A stretch of DNA of 64,000 bases from Chiridota heheva (Eukaryota > Echinodermata > Holothuroidea > Apodida > Chiridotidae). Of this stretch, positions 12,851 to 25,737 are shown one piece after another. Position numbers and translations under genes: made by a program. The DNA is taken from contig JAIGNY010000331.1 of NCBI GenBank assembly GCA_020152595.1, positions 45,001-109,000 of the forward strand, in the 5' to 3' direction. Position 1 is the first letter of the stretch. Each line of letters begins with the position of its first letter. The notes below the pieces were generated by a model. It saw only the letters and a program-made list of their open reading frames with translations, was not told where the DNA came from and searched no databases.

Positions 12851-14738
12851 AAAGACTGTTCAAACTCATAATTTAATGTTGCTTTTGGTCAGGTGTTCAG
12901 CACAACACTGTTGTACCTGTCCATATACCTTTAAAAGTTAACAAATCATTGGTCATTGTAATATTCATGTTAGCTAATCAAATTTCAATATTATTTGTTT
13001 CAAATTTGTCCTAAATAAAAACAGTTAAAACAAGTTGAGATATCAAAACAAGTGTGAAGTTGGAGCTAACAGTTTAGTTTGCCAATGCTTACTAAAATCT
13101 TAAAGCAACGAATACAGGGTGGTCTGATTGTTTCTGTTGTTGGTTTTAAAAAGTTGAAATTGAATTATCATATTTGATACTTTCTTGCATGATATGAAAT
13201 CAATGAAAACATTTTAATTCACGGCGTTAATACTGAGTACATGTATACAAATAACCTCCAGAGAAAATAAGCACAGATTGAAAAATTCAAAAACGTTCTA
13301 TCTACAGTAAAATGAATTGGCATGTTTGATTTAGATACATGTGGCTTATTTCATATAATGATGTAACCTATTCCTATAAATTGCTTGCCAACGTTTGAAG
13401 CATTCTCAATATGTTTAAAGTATACCAAGTTACCAAGTGTTTCAGAGTACACTCTGCTTCTGGAAGCAGAATTTTACGTATTGAAAGGGCCGTCATCCAT
13501 TCTTTGTTAAACCTCCATACATGTATTCTAACTAAATGCCAAATCATCACAGTATGTTTTACATACTTGAATCAAATTCATAGCCTAAAACTTGTACAGA
13601 TGACTCTGGTTTTTTTTTGCAAGTCTCAGGAAGATACCAAAATTCTTCTACGTTGAAAATGTTCTTTTATCAGTTAATGACGAACGTCATAATAGGTGCT
13701 GCGAAGGTTGTATTAGGATTTAGGAAGATGTTATTCATATTCACGGAGGGTCTTTTCCTCTTAGTTTTGATCAAATTTGATTTTTAAAAGTAAACTGTAC
13801 TTTCTCCATTTAACAAGCATAACAATTATAAACTTCTAAACTGTACAAAGTTTGTATGTTAAGTTTGAATGTATGCTCAAATTTGATAATCATATCAGAT
13901 AAAGTATTCTTCAAAATCAATAGCTAAATTGATTCTGACATTTTCTATGGTACATTTTTTAGTTGTTATTTTTGCTAATACATTTTCTTGTTTTGATTTG
14001 ATTACAGAACAGGTCTCTTTTATGACATTTGATGTATGTATTGAAGAGAATACAGCAACGCTGAACGGAATATTATGGTGAATTTTTATGTTCATCTTAA
14101 TATCATAGAGGACTATTAAAGAACAAGTGGTGAAAAAACTACATTGATATATTACCCTGTTTATTAGTTATTGCAATTTAAAGATTTTCACCAGTGTACT
14201 GAGAAGTGACCAGTGCAATATACAGTGTGAAGTCATACTTATACATCCAAGACATTTGTCATGTCTTTATTTGAAAATTCATTATTATTAAGATGAGGTA
14301 TGACATGCACTTTAAAGGAACATGTTTCTGCGCATCTGTAGATGGACCAAATATTCTTAATGAGAGAACAATAGATTTGATTTATTCCAAAGAACACATA
14401 AGAAATTGTCTAGATGTGCAATTATGACAGCATACTTTGATGTAAGTGTTACTGCTCAACACATTGGTGAAATGCAGTAACTCATAATAAATAAAGATAT
14501 GGTTTTCTACAAATTTACTTCTTTAGTATTCCTGTTTCATATAAATGAACATGGACATTTGAAGGATTATTCCTTTTACCACACCAGAGAAAGTAAAAAG
14601 AGCATTTAAACAATATAAATTGTTTGTAGAAAGACATACAAATATTCATTTTTTCTCTTTTGTAGTATATGCTACAGGTTTCACCTTTTTTTTGAAGAAA
14701 CACTTTGTAAAAACCTTTAAAAGTGGTGTAAACTTTAA
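12851..14738. other. AT-rich non-coding DNA
   Basis: Short open frames only. No identifiable feature. Confidence 0.35.
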
Positions 14739-15536
14739 TCCACTTCCTTGGTTGCAACTTTATTGCCACCAAAAAGTGGTGTAACCCCTGTTTTTTCCTA
14801 AAATGGATGACACATTTCCATGATTTGTGGATATTCTGAATTCCCCATTAAATGGTGTAATCAATCTATTTCCTTGAAAATGAGAAAAAGTAACACACCA
14901 TGAGTGCAAAACTAATCCCACGTTGAGAGGAAAGGTAATCCCACTTTGAGAAGAAAGATAGCCCAAGTTTGAGAAGAAAGATAAACTCACTTTGAGAGGA
15001 AAGATAACCCCACTTTGAGAAGAAAGATAATCCCACCGTTAGAGAAAATGTTACACCATTATGTGATGAACGATAGTCTTACTTTGAGAGAAAAACAACT
15101 CCACTTTAAAAAGAAAGATAATCCCACTTTTAGAGGAAAGATAACCCCACTTTGAGAGGAATTATAACCCCACTTTGAGGGGGGAAATAATCCCACGTTG
15201 AGAGGAAATGTTACACTTTTATGTGAGGAACGATAGTCTTACTTTGAGAGAAAAGATACCCCACTTTAAAAAGAAAGATAATCCCACTTTTAGAGGAAAG
15301 ATAACCCCACTTTGAGAAAAATTATAGCCCCACTTTGAGAGGAAAGTTAACCCCACTTTGAGGGGAAAGATAATCCCGCTGTTAGAGAAAATATTACACC
15401 ATTATATGAGGAACAATAGTCTAACTTTGAAAAGAAAGATAATCCCACTTTAAAGAAAAAGATAATCCTACTTTCTCCATGAGGAAAAAAAAAATTACAC
15501 CAAAAAGTGGTGGCAGCCTAGTTGCACCCACTTTTT
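14739..15536. mobile_element. Small foldback element enclosing a nested tandem repeat
   Basis: GTTGCAACTTTATTGCCACC...GGTGTAA...TTTTTTCCT at 14752-14815 is matched in inverse orientation at about 15470-15530. Between the arms lies a tandem repeat of about 20 bp (RGAAAGATAAYCCCACTTTG). A second order repeat of 165-180 bp is marked by GTTACACCATTATGTGA-GAACGATAGTCTTAC at about 15049, 15209 and 15391. A short inverted repeat around tandem repeats is typical of non-autonomous foldback elements. No target duplication was identified. Confidence 0.55.
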
Positions 15537-15948
15537 GGGGTAATCTACCTTATTTTTGTACAGTGATGGCCCTCATTATTTTTACAGTGATGACCCTCGT
15601 CCCTTCCCTGCCCACGCCAATGTCAATAAATAGGAATGATTTGTTTCATATTTTTTAGTGTTCAATACAGTATATGTACGTCCAATCGGAAAATGGTCTG
15701 TGAGAAAACCTTTAGTATGTTGTATTAATTAGTGGCAACCATTTCTCATACAATGATTGTTTTGCAATTTTATGAAAAAGCACTAAAAAGCAGTGTCTAC
15801 TGTTTACGTTGAATTTTCGGAGTCTATTATTTATTAAATGAAGCATAACGCAAACTTTGTTTGAATTTCTATGACTGTTTTTTTAAATATCATATTTGGG
15901 GTTTTTTTCACCGTTTTTTGGTTTTGTTCATACAAAATATTCGTGTCT
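15537..15948 (-). repeat. Right arm of the large inverted repeat (partner 7697-8012)
   Basis: Reverse-complement partner of 7697-8012. The inner side carries two copies of the word ACAGTGATGRCCCTC (about 15560 and 15590), one more than the left arm. Confidence 0.65.
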
Positions 15949-16284
15949 AAATCGAATTTTTAAATTCGGTTTGCTTCGAAAACCAACTTACATACAAAAC
16001 GGACGTAATATCGAGTGGCCTTCAAATCGAATGCCAAAATGACCAGTTCCCTTGGTTATAATAACTTAAACAGCTCAAGACACTTTACACACTACTCTCA
16101 TTTTAAAAGAAAAGTGAAAAGTGAGGGCTGTCCCCAAAGTACTTGGACTACACATTAACATCAGATAGTCGGTGCATTAACAAAGTTAGAAAACGCATTG
16201 CAACTGCCAAAGACAATATTTACACAAAGGATTCCAATTCTGAATAATACAAATATTGGAATGGTATGGCTGTTAATGCAGGAC

Positions 16285-16651
16285 AATTACCAGTGACATC
16301 AAGAAAAAATTAGAAGCTACGGAAATGTGGTTTATTAGGAAAATGTTGAAAATATCTAGGACAGAAAGGAAAACAAATGATGATATCCTGATAGCTTCAG
16401 GCATGCACAGGTCCCTACTCAATGTCATCAGAAGGTGACAGTTTGGGAGGGTGGGTTGGAACAACTTGCAGTATGTGGGAAAATTGAGGGCAAAAGAAAG
16501 CAGAGGAAGGCAGCGAGCTAAACATGTCCAAGACTTAAACAACTGGGCACCCCAAAACAGCCTAAGTAACAATAAGTTTATGTGTTTAGCTCTAAACAGA
16601 AGTGACTGGAGGGCCATGATCGCCAATGTCTGTTTAAGACTCGGCACCTAG
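16285..16651 (+). pseudogene. 3' fragment of a LINE reverse-transcriptase ORF
   Basis: One frame encodes the C-terminal tail typical of non-LTR retrotransposon polymerases. It has a KKLEATEMWFIRKMLKIS block, then a basic stretch with GRQRAKHVQDLN, ending in DWRAMIANVCLRLGT followed by a stop. This block lies downstream of the reverse-transcriptase domain in several LINE clades; the domain itself is absent, as expected for a 5'-truncated copy. There is one in-frame TGA at 16436-16438. A short (GA)n run follows the stop, consistent with a LINE 3' end. The clade cannot be fixed from this fragment. Confidence 0.65.
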
Positions 16652-19600
16652 AGAGAGAGAGAGAGTATCAATACTTTGTTTTTGTACATATGGTATATAT
16701 AAATGTTGTATTGTATGGAATGATAAATAAACAGACAAACATACAAGTAAATTATGCAAAGAAATCTTAGCTGCATTTTCCTTAACATACATCGTCACTT
16801 TTTGAAAATGTTACGGATTTGTTTTAACTTAAAAATTATAGTGGTACTGTGACCATTCAAAGATTGTTCTGTTCATAATTAAAAGCTCTTCTGGGTAAAA
16901 ATGATCACCTCTCCATATAACTTATAAAATAAACAATATTTTTATCATCCAATTCTTTTATTGCATACAATGTTCAAGTGCACAATGCACTCTTAATATT
17001 TACGTTTAACTTAGTAATATACAGAATTTGTTTGTATTTGAACAAAATGGTCCAACATATTGCTTGATTTGAAAATTCACGGGATGTTCTTTTATAAGGT
17101 CATGCCCATCCACATGTAAGCATACACTATGAAAAGACTGTTTCAAGCATGCGTGCAAACACCAATTGCATACTATAAACCTGTGCAATATTAACAGATG
17201 AATATAACACTTGATTGGTTCCATTGTAATTGCAGACAATCTGCAGAAAATAGCTTTATATTTACGAGGAAGTTTATGCTGATGAGAAGTATATGTAAAA
17301 AAGGCATCATTATTGCTTCGTCGTACAATTAGGCAAGGTTTTTGTTTTAGAATACCAATCAGTGACAAGCCAAAACTGTGACTGTATGAGGGGACGGGCA
17401 ACACTTTAGGTTGAAGGACAGAGAAGTATTCCCGTCTACCTTGGTCAAGATTCTGATACTGATAACAGAATATCAACCCATTTAAATATGTTTGAACGTG
17501 TACAAGTTAACTTAATTCAATTTTAAATATGTATTATTAAAATCTATAAAATAACGCATGTACTGCACGAACTTTTTGAAGAAATTGTTCATATTATATA
17601 AAGAGAAGGTCTAATTCTTAACAAAAATATGTTTGGGGGACAACCATGGCAAACAGCTTTTTCTCACTTTCTACTTGTTCATTTGGTTCTTTTAGTTGAT
17701 CCCAAAACGTGAGAAAAATGATTTGCTTTAACAGAAACGTTTAATAACGAGTCATAAAAAGACTAATAAATGAGAATAACATTGAATACAAATGAATTAA
17801 AACGAGCATCGTTAACATGCATGATGGAATGCATGACTACCATGTATGGTAACACAGATTCATATGTTATTTCACATGTATAACTTATTCTACATTTCCT
17901 TGCTAACTCAAATTGATCTTAGTTTAGAAGGAATTCATATTTTCGAATCAAGTTACATAGATGGGTTATTGTCGGCGGTCTGAAATGAAAATGGTTCCTA
18001 GATATATAAGTTTGGATACAAATTGTGAGAGAGAACTAGTTGTCATGGCCACCCCAACTTAACCCCCTTTATTTTGAATATAACTACATCATGAAAATTA
18101 ACTCGATAAGGTCATCATTCTACTTTGTGTATTTTCTGGAATTCCAATGAATGAATGTAAAACGGTTTACTGTTTTTATTCGTTTGTGTTATTTTTATCT
18201 GATGGAAAGGTCAATGCCACAACATAATCATGCTATCCAGGCAGCACAACTACGTTAGTATTCGTTGACAACGTAGGTAACGTGTTGAGTTGGTACGCTA
18301 ACGCTGGCTCAATTCTGGTCCAATGTACTGTAACCACCAGTTGGCTATCCACGTTGGTGTAACGGTTGGATGTTCATCGAACTTTATCCAACGTTTTTCA
18401 ACGGTAGGGCCCCAACATAAATTCTAAATATTTGCCATCAGTCGCTCAACGTAATTGTGCTATCAGTGGATAGAGTCTGCTTGTTGATGTAAATGTTAAA
18501 ATGGATCAACTAACTATGTGCTTGGTATATTTTAACCCTCTGTAAATCTCTGACAAACGATTGAAAATAAAGTACAAACAAGCCTTACACGTAACCTTAT
18601 TTCAAATATTATTGTTTCCTCATTTCTTAACGTGTATAGAAAGCGTTAACTAAATTGTTTTAAAATTTAATAATGCCTTACTAATTTCAGTTCCGAATTG
18701 TCCATCTTACAGATTCTTCAAATTTAAAGTATCATTAGGTAGATAGAGCCTATGAAGTCATTATTTTGCTTGTTTTGTGACGTGAGATTGGGTATTTTTA
18801 TAGATATTATTGATTGATACTACATTGTAGGGTTCCTTAATTTCAGACCAGCATTATTTTGAGTCTTTACTATACGGCCTAACAAATACCAACAGAAATA
18901 TATTTTACCCATCATTTTAAAAATAACGAATCAGTCATATATCACAAATTTTTCACAAACTTGAAGAGCTATAACTCGCCTACAGAGTATGGATACTAAC
19001 ATTCCCTTACTTGTTTGCAGGTGAAGTGGCTAGGCAATCAAGGAGAGAGAGGGAAGCTCAATTTTGAAGGATTAGTTTAGGAGTCAGACGAGTCATGGAT
19101 AGACGAATAACAGCTGGAAATATTGCACAACAAAGGAAAGATTTTCTACAAAATATATAATTCATCCATCTGATTTCAGCTCCTTGATGCTGAATCCAAG
19201 TCCGATCTGGCAAAAATGCACCTTAGCTGAAGGCACCGATGTACACTACTTTCGTCACTAATATACTCAAGATGTGAAAAACAATGACGCAGATGTATGC
19301 AAATTGTTGATTGGCCTACTTTCTTTCACCGTGACGGACTGTGATAACACTAGACTCCACAATTCGGTCATGTTACCTAAGACAAGCAAGTATTATCGAA
19401 AAACATTTAAGGTAAATGAGGAAGTGGAAATCTAAATCCAATTACCTGATCAACTTCCGGAACTCAATTATGTATGATCACAGTTGGGTTTAAAGGCTGT
19501 TTTCATGATACAAAGATGTGAAAGAACATTCTTTAATTATGTTCAAAAGGTAAAAGTAGAGTTCGTTTGGGTAAGAACCTTGTATTGACTGTCTGGACAA

Positions 19601-22600
19601 GCACGGTTATAAGGCTAACTAACTATGAAGCAAAAGTATGGAAACTCTTCGTCAAAACATGTCCAATATACAATTTCTTCTCATGTCAATAATAGCATAG
19701 ATGTAACTGCTCTATGGTGCTGCCCTTTTATCTTGCACCTATAAAATTGAATATACACGGTGGGAGAATCCATACATATAGCATGCATAGATTATAGCTT
19801 AAAGTGCACCGACTTTTGTATATGTACCTGAGACGAGATTTGTAAAGCAGGCAACGAACACATCAGAGAGCATATTGACATTGATGATGTAATTGATTGC
19901 TATGAGTCTGGTCCTGGTCCATAAATTTTAAGATGAATTGATTGTTGTTCATTTCATTTATTTAATCACTTCAAAAAATCAGACAAATATAGATTCTCTG
20001 ACCTCTTAGATAACAGTAAATCATTTTTTTCGTAGTGATCCTCCCACGGAAATTTCATATTTGGTTAACAACACTAAGTTGGCATTACCACTTTCTGACT
20101 TTGGATGCAAGAAGTGGATGAACCCCAAATTTTTACCCCTCCCCCTCCCCTTCCGAAAGGTGATTATCAGAGAATTAGATAGGGTTGAGGAGCCATACCA
20201 TCAGGACTGCCATTGGATATCCCAATCCGATGGACCGTGAGCTTCACTTAACCATTTATCACATTTCCTAAAGGCTGAGTGGTGAGATGGTGTATGGATG
20301 CCATGACCAGCCAAGAGCTGCACTTGATGTCAACGTGTGTCGTTCTGCATATCTGTATTGGTAGACTCAAACCTGGAACACCCAGCATCTCACATAGGTA
20401 CTAATACTATTCCCTGGGTCACAGTGGGTTGCCATATGGACCAAAGTCAAATCGCCAATTTTCCTTGATCCCCTATACAACAAAGCAAATATAAAGAAGT
20501 GGGAAGAAGGAAGGAAGGGGGGGTAAGCGGCTTTTACTTTTGGCAATATTTTATGGCGATAGATAATGTACACGGACTATAGCATTTTAAAGATTTATAT
20601 TAGTGGTGATTGCCCTGATCCTGTAGTCGCATGCTAGAGATTTTATTAACAACAGTTGAGATTCAAAGTATATATATTTTAAGAAATGACATTAGGATAT
20701 GATGTTAATACAGAGGCGTAGCCCTGGTAGGGATATAGTTGCGTGCTCTTGATATGTTGCTGCCTCAAAATGGCTTTAATGATAGAAAGTTTTAAATGTT
20801 TAGAAATACGTGCTTTCAACGCTTCAATTGATGAAAAATGAAAGATTCAAATCAAAATCCGTTACTTATGGGAAATTGAATTGTCAATGAACGCTTTCAA
20901 CCAACCTTAACAACCCGTGAATACATTGCTAGTCGAATAAATATCTTAATGCAGGGTATACTGTTATTTGCAAAATTGTATAATTGTATAATTTGTTTCA
21001 ATTGTTAACTTAGCAAAAAGCCTCAGGCGATGTGGTATATCCTTTGTAACCGATTACACCATGTCCGATGAAGCGTAACACAAGTATGTTTGCATTTCTG
21101 TTTGTTTTTTGAACTAACCTATTTTCATTTTTTCTCACTGTTTTTGTATACATACCATTCATTGTCAAGTTCAAACTTCAACATGGAAGTTTAACAATGA
21201 AAAAGCCCAAAATTATTGTATTTCAACATCAGACAAGTTATAACAAAGGGTCGGGAAGTATTATCATTATTTTTTTTTTACTCAAAGCTATTCATAAAAG
21301 TACGACAGTATTTTGTGCTTTATAATCTGGTCACGTACAACGTACATTTCAAAACAATTTGCGAAAATGATCGTACGATTAATATCTAATGATTTCCATG
21401 ATAGCGTCAGGGAGTAAATAGTACAGAGAAGTTAGTGCAAGCCTTTTTTACATTTTCTAAGAATCTATGATCTTGATATTTGTCAACGTCAACAGCCCCT
21501 TATTAAATTCTCAGCCTATAGGGCCCAAAAGCATGGACCCAAAAATCAAAGCGGCCCTAGGTTTTTTTAATAGAATGCGCACAAATGGTTTCCTTCTCGC
21601 TACTTAAACAAAGCATATACTTGCATTTTGACTTCAATAAAATTAAATTTCTTATTTTGTTTTTAAATCTGCCTTCAACATAACAGGAATACCAACTTAT
21701 ACACAAAAGGCCAGCACTTTGACCAGGGGTCACCTTCCTGGATTGACCGGCCCTTCAGGCGATTGCCGGAATGGCCACTTTGCCCCTGGTCATAATAACT
21801 TAAAAATCTCAAGAGACATATAAAAACTACTCTTTCATCTAAGCTGATCGAAAAAAGCTGGGGAAAATACGGCGGTCGTCAGTCGTACATGAAACTAATG
21901 GATAGACTCCCCGTGGCACTCGTTCTTCGATGATTAAATTCTTCAATTTACTCAAAAGCTTTTTCACAGAAATATTTTTGGGAGCTTTTACAAGTAGATG
22001 GTTTCCATACAACAATCATTAAATGGCACCTTTTAAAAAAGAACAACAATGAGTTCTTCGTCAAAAAAGAAACATGGTGAATTCATTTTCCATTAATTTT
22101 GTACTCGAAACAAAGCCTTTCGCACAACGACGTTTTGAAATATATGGATGGCTGTAGAAACGTGTACACGCACTAAAAGTTTGATCAAGACAAAACATAT
22201 TATGACGTCAGTCAGCTTTTTAAGTGATATATCAAGCTCTGAACTTTTAGGTGGCTAAATGCCTTTCGTCCAGTGTTCGTCCAGGTATATCCAATAAACA
22301 TCAGTACCCGGTATTGTTGTTCAAAAAACGCAAAATGAGGAAATGTGTTGTTTACAACATGACACAAGATAATCTGAATAGGAAGGATTATGAAAGTCTT
22401 GAATTTGTGACGTAGACTACTACAACACTAAGAGCCCATGGGAAGAGCGGAGTTATATTTGTTTTGTAATATATCTATAATATGAGAAATGGAAAGAAAA
22501 TATGAGACTATTTTAACCAGCCGTACCTTCTGTTATCAGCACGAATAGTCCACGCTGTTTAATCTAGTCCTTAACCTAGCCGAGAATGAATAGAACAACC

Positions 22601-23150
22601 TCTTCAAGTGGGAAAGCAGCACTGTCTGACGATAATGGCACGTACGTCTATATATCCTATTACCACGTTTTGCGCAGAAGCAGTATCAGTGGGATGGGCC
22701 TGCTATTCAGAGACCAGATTTGTTAGTACAGTTAAGTGTCCCAATTAGGAATCATATCCATATTCATTAAGAAAATGGCTACGTACAGCCCATCATGCGT
22801 TACTTCTCGGGAGCGGAGCCTTGTACAAAGTGAACGGAAAAAGATGATCGCCCTTAAAACAAGCTTTTTGCAATACGTGTGGAGTGGATTTTCATGCAAA
22901 ATATTGTAGCGCCGACAGGGTTGCTGCCTTGACTACAACGTATATTGTTTCACTGTATAAATACAGAATGAAATGGCGTTCGCGCAAAATAGCCACAAAC
23001 CCTTCGTAATCCCCTGATAACGTATTTTTTTGAAATAACAAAAAGTATATACTTTACATTACATGGGAATATTAATTGTATATCAAATTCAGAATAAAAT
23101 GAATGAAATTTAGTAACGACAATGCTTCGTGAGCCAACTGAATACACTCA
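16652..23150. other. Long AT-rich non-coding stretch
   Basis: No gene was recognised. Minor structure: 18240-18460 is dense in ACGTT/AACGT words, a decayed short repeat. About 15980-16100 resembles 21700-21845 (shared words include CCAACTTATACA and TTATAATAACTTAAA), suggesting an old dispersed repeat. The 17006-17476 minus frame (156 codons) has no recognisable domain. Confidence 0.35.
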
Positions 23151-25156
23151 GTTTATAGCATATTGCGCAACCTAATACGCATATTGCGCAACATAATAAT
23201 ACAGAATATTACGTACCCTAATAAACTTTACCTGACAGAAAAAACCCACATTTTGTTTAGTTAAACCTTAAACGTGTAAATTACTATATTCTGTACAACT
23301 TAGAATAAAATCAAGTCATTAATTTTCCAATCTTGATTGGAAAAGTCTGAAATACTTGCCAATTTGGTCATCTTGGTCCAAGAAATTCCAGGATTACTGC
23401 GTGTGTTTATTTTGTCCCTCCCCTTTCGTGGAAAGAAAGTATCAACATTTGATATAAGCAGCCCAAAATACATATATCTACCAGGTAAGAAGCAAAAGAT
23501 GGTAGAAACCTAGAAGTGACAAGCGATAAGCAGTCGTTCTCATCCAACTTATTTTTGTCGTTTTAAAGCATATTGCGCAATGATTGCATATGCTAATCAG
23601 CTTTAATTGACAGAAAACTACCAGTTTTTTGTTTGATAAACCATAAAAGTGTAAATGCTTATATTCTATGCAACCTAGAATGAAATAAAGTCATTACTTT
23701 TCCAATCTCAATTGAAAAAAAGTCTAAAATCACTGCCAATTTGGTCATTTTGGTCGAAGAAAATCCAGTCAAGAAATTCCAAGAAATTTAAGTTAAGTTA
23801 ATGCCGCTCCCCCCTTTGTAGAAAAAAAAATGTGACCATTTGAATGTATTTGATATAATCTGCCCAAAATACAATACTAATCAGCCGCAAAACATGGTAG
23901 AAACCTATAAATGACAAGTGATAAGCAGTCATTTTCATCCAAGTTTTTGCCGGTTTAAAGCATGTTGTGCATGATTACTCTACGTACCCTAATAAGCTTT
24001 CCCTGACAGAAAACCCCCAGTTTTTGGTTTGTTTAACCTTAAATGTGTAAATTCTCATATTCTATGCAACTTAGTAAACATGGTAGAAACCTATAAATGA
24101 AACGCGAACGTACCCTAATAAGCTTTACCTGACAGAAAATACCCAAATTTTGATTTCTTAAACCTTAAATGTGTAAGTTCGCAAATCCTATGCAACCTAA
24201 AATGAAATTAAGTCATTAATTTTCCAATCTCAATTGGAAAAGTCTGAAATCTCTGCTAATTTGGTCATCTTGGTCCAAGAAATTCCAGGATCGTGGGTGT
24301 TTTGCCCTCCCCCTTTATAGAAAGAAACTATCAACATTTGATAAAAGCAGCCCAAAATACATATATCTACCAGGTAAGAAGCAAAAGATGTAGAAACCTA
24401 GAACTGACAAGCGATAAGCAGTCGTTCTCATCCAACTTGTTTTTGTCGTTATAAAGCACATTGCCCAATGATTACAAATTCTAATAAGCTTTAACTGACA
24501 GAAAACTACTAGCTTTTAGTTTGTTAATCGCTAAAAGTGTACATTTTCATATTCGATGCAACTTAGAATGAAATTAAGTCATTGATTTTTTAACCTCAAT
24601 TGAGAAAAAGTCTGGAATCTCTGCATATTTGGTCATTTTGGTAGCAGAAATTACAGTATCGGGGGAGTCTCTGCCTTTCTCTCCCCCTCCTCTTCGTGGA
24701 AAAAATATTTGAATGTATTTGATATATCTAACAATTAAGAAGCAATACAAGGTAGAAACTTATAAATAGCAAGCAATAAGCTGTTATTTTCATCCACTTT
24801 TTTGCCGTTTTAAAGCATATTGCGCTATGATTACGCACCCTAATAAGCTCTACCTGACAAAAAAAACCAAGATTTTGGTTTGATAAACCTTAAATGTGTA
24901 AATTCGCATATCCTATGCAACCTAGAATAAAATTAAGTCATTAATTTTCCAATCTCAATTGAAAAAGTCTGAAATCTCTGCCAATTTGGTCATCTTGGTC
25001 TAAAAAATCCCAGGATTGTGAGTGGTTTGTCCCTCCCCATCCTTATTCGTGGAAAGGAAATATCATCATTTGAATGCATTTGATATAACCAGCCTAAAAT
25101 ACATATATTTACCAAGTAAGAAGCAAAACATGGTAGAAACCTATACATGACAAGAT
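23150..25156 (+). repeat. ~390-bp satellite array, left part
   Basis: A unit of 360-400 bp starts with AAAGCATATTGCGCAATGATTACG, then CCCTAATAAGCTTTACCTGACAG, later CTAT-GCAACTTAGAATGAAAT, TTTTCCAATCTCAATTG, a CT-rich run with TTCGTGGAAA, and ends near ATGGTAGAAACC-TATAAATGACAAGCGATAAG. Unit starts are near 23157, 23568, 23958, 24455 and 24815. An extra partial unit of roughly 110 bp sits near 24085-24190. There is no coding capacity. The array resumes at 29415 after the LINE. Confidence 0.9.
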
Positions 25157-25451
25157 ATTAACCTGTTGAAGCGCTGTATGTGGCTGGCTCCAGTTTCAGT
25201 CTGCTGTTTTCCCCTCTATTGTGATCCTTATACAGGAGCTTCTTTCTATAGCCTTTGTGTGCTTGTATTGTATATGTAACTGGTCGCTTTTGCTCTGTTT
25301 TTAGGAAGGATACTCACATATCTGTACAAAACTGAACGTTTTAAACTTGTATAGTTTTACTGTGTATTGTTTCATTTGACCAGTTCCACTACTTTTCGAA
25401 TGGCTTGAAATAGAGGACTTATCTTAAGTTTGAGATGGTGCACAAGGAAAG

Positions 25452-25649
25452 TTGTGTGCAATGAAGCATGGTACAGTACTGTACAACAATTTGGACTACA
25501 AAAGAAAAAAGAGGAAAGGAACAAAAGCTGGAAAAAGATTTAAGTGTGGATTAACTTCTCCTTATGAGAGGCTTTTTGTGTCCTCTATTTCCACACGCAT
25601 CACTGAGCGCACACTGCAGCCTATATTAGCTGTACCAGCTGTTAATTGA
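25452..25649 (+). pseudogene. Basic N-terminal piece of the LINE ORF
   Basis: This is a 65-codon open frame with a very basic stretch (YKRKKRKGTKAGKRFK), ending in TGA. A basic region just before the endonuclease is common in CR1/L2-type ORF2 proteins. It is in a different frame from the endonuclease at 25750. The DNA between (about 25690-25742) is a degenerate CCTAAC-like repeat that probably carries the indel. Confidence 0.4.
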
Positions 25650-25737
25650 AATAACATTATAAAGATGACAGTAAGCAAACCTGTGGGGATTACCCCCAAA
25701 CCTAACACTAACACAAACCTAACCCAAACCTAGCCTA

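Noticed and set aside
12218-12876. Four overlapping repetitive ORFs
   Set aside because: A 20-bp unit without stops keeps all frames open; no start context or flanking coding signal.
16273-16647. 124-codon minus-strand ORF
   Set aside because: It is the shadow of the plus-strand LINE C-terminal fragment.
17006-17476. 156-codon minus-strand ORF
   Set aside because: No recognisable domain, no splice context and AT-rich neighbours; likely chance.
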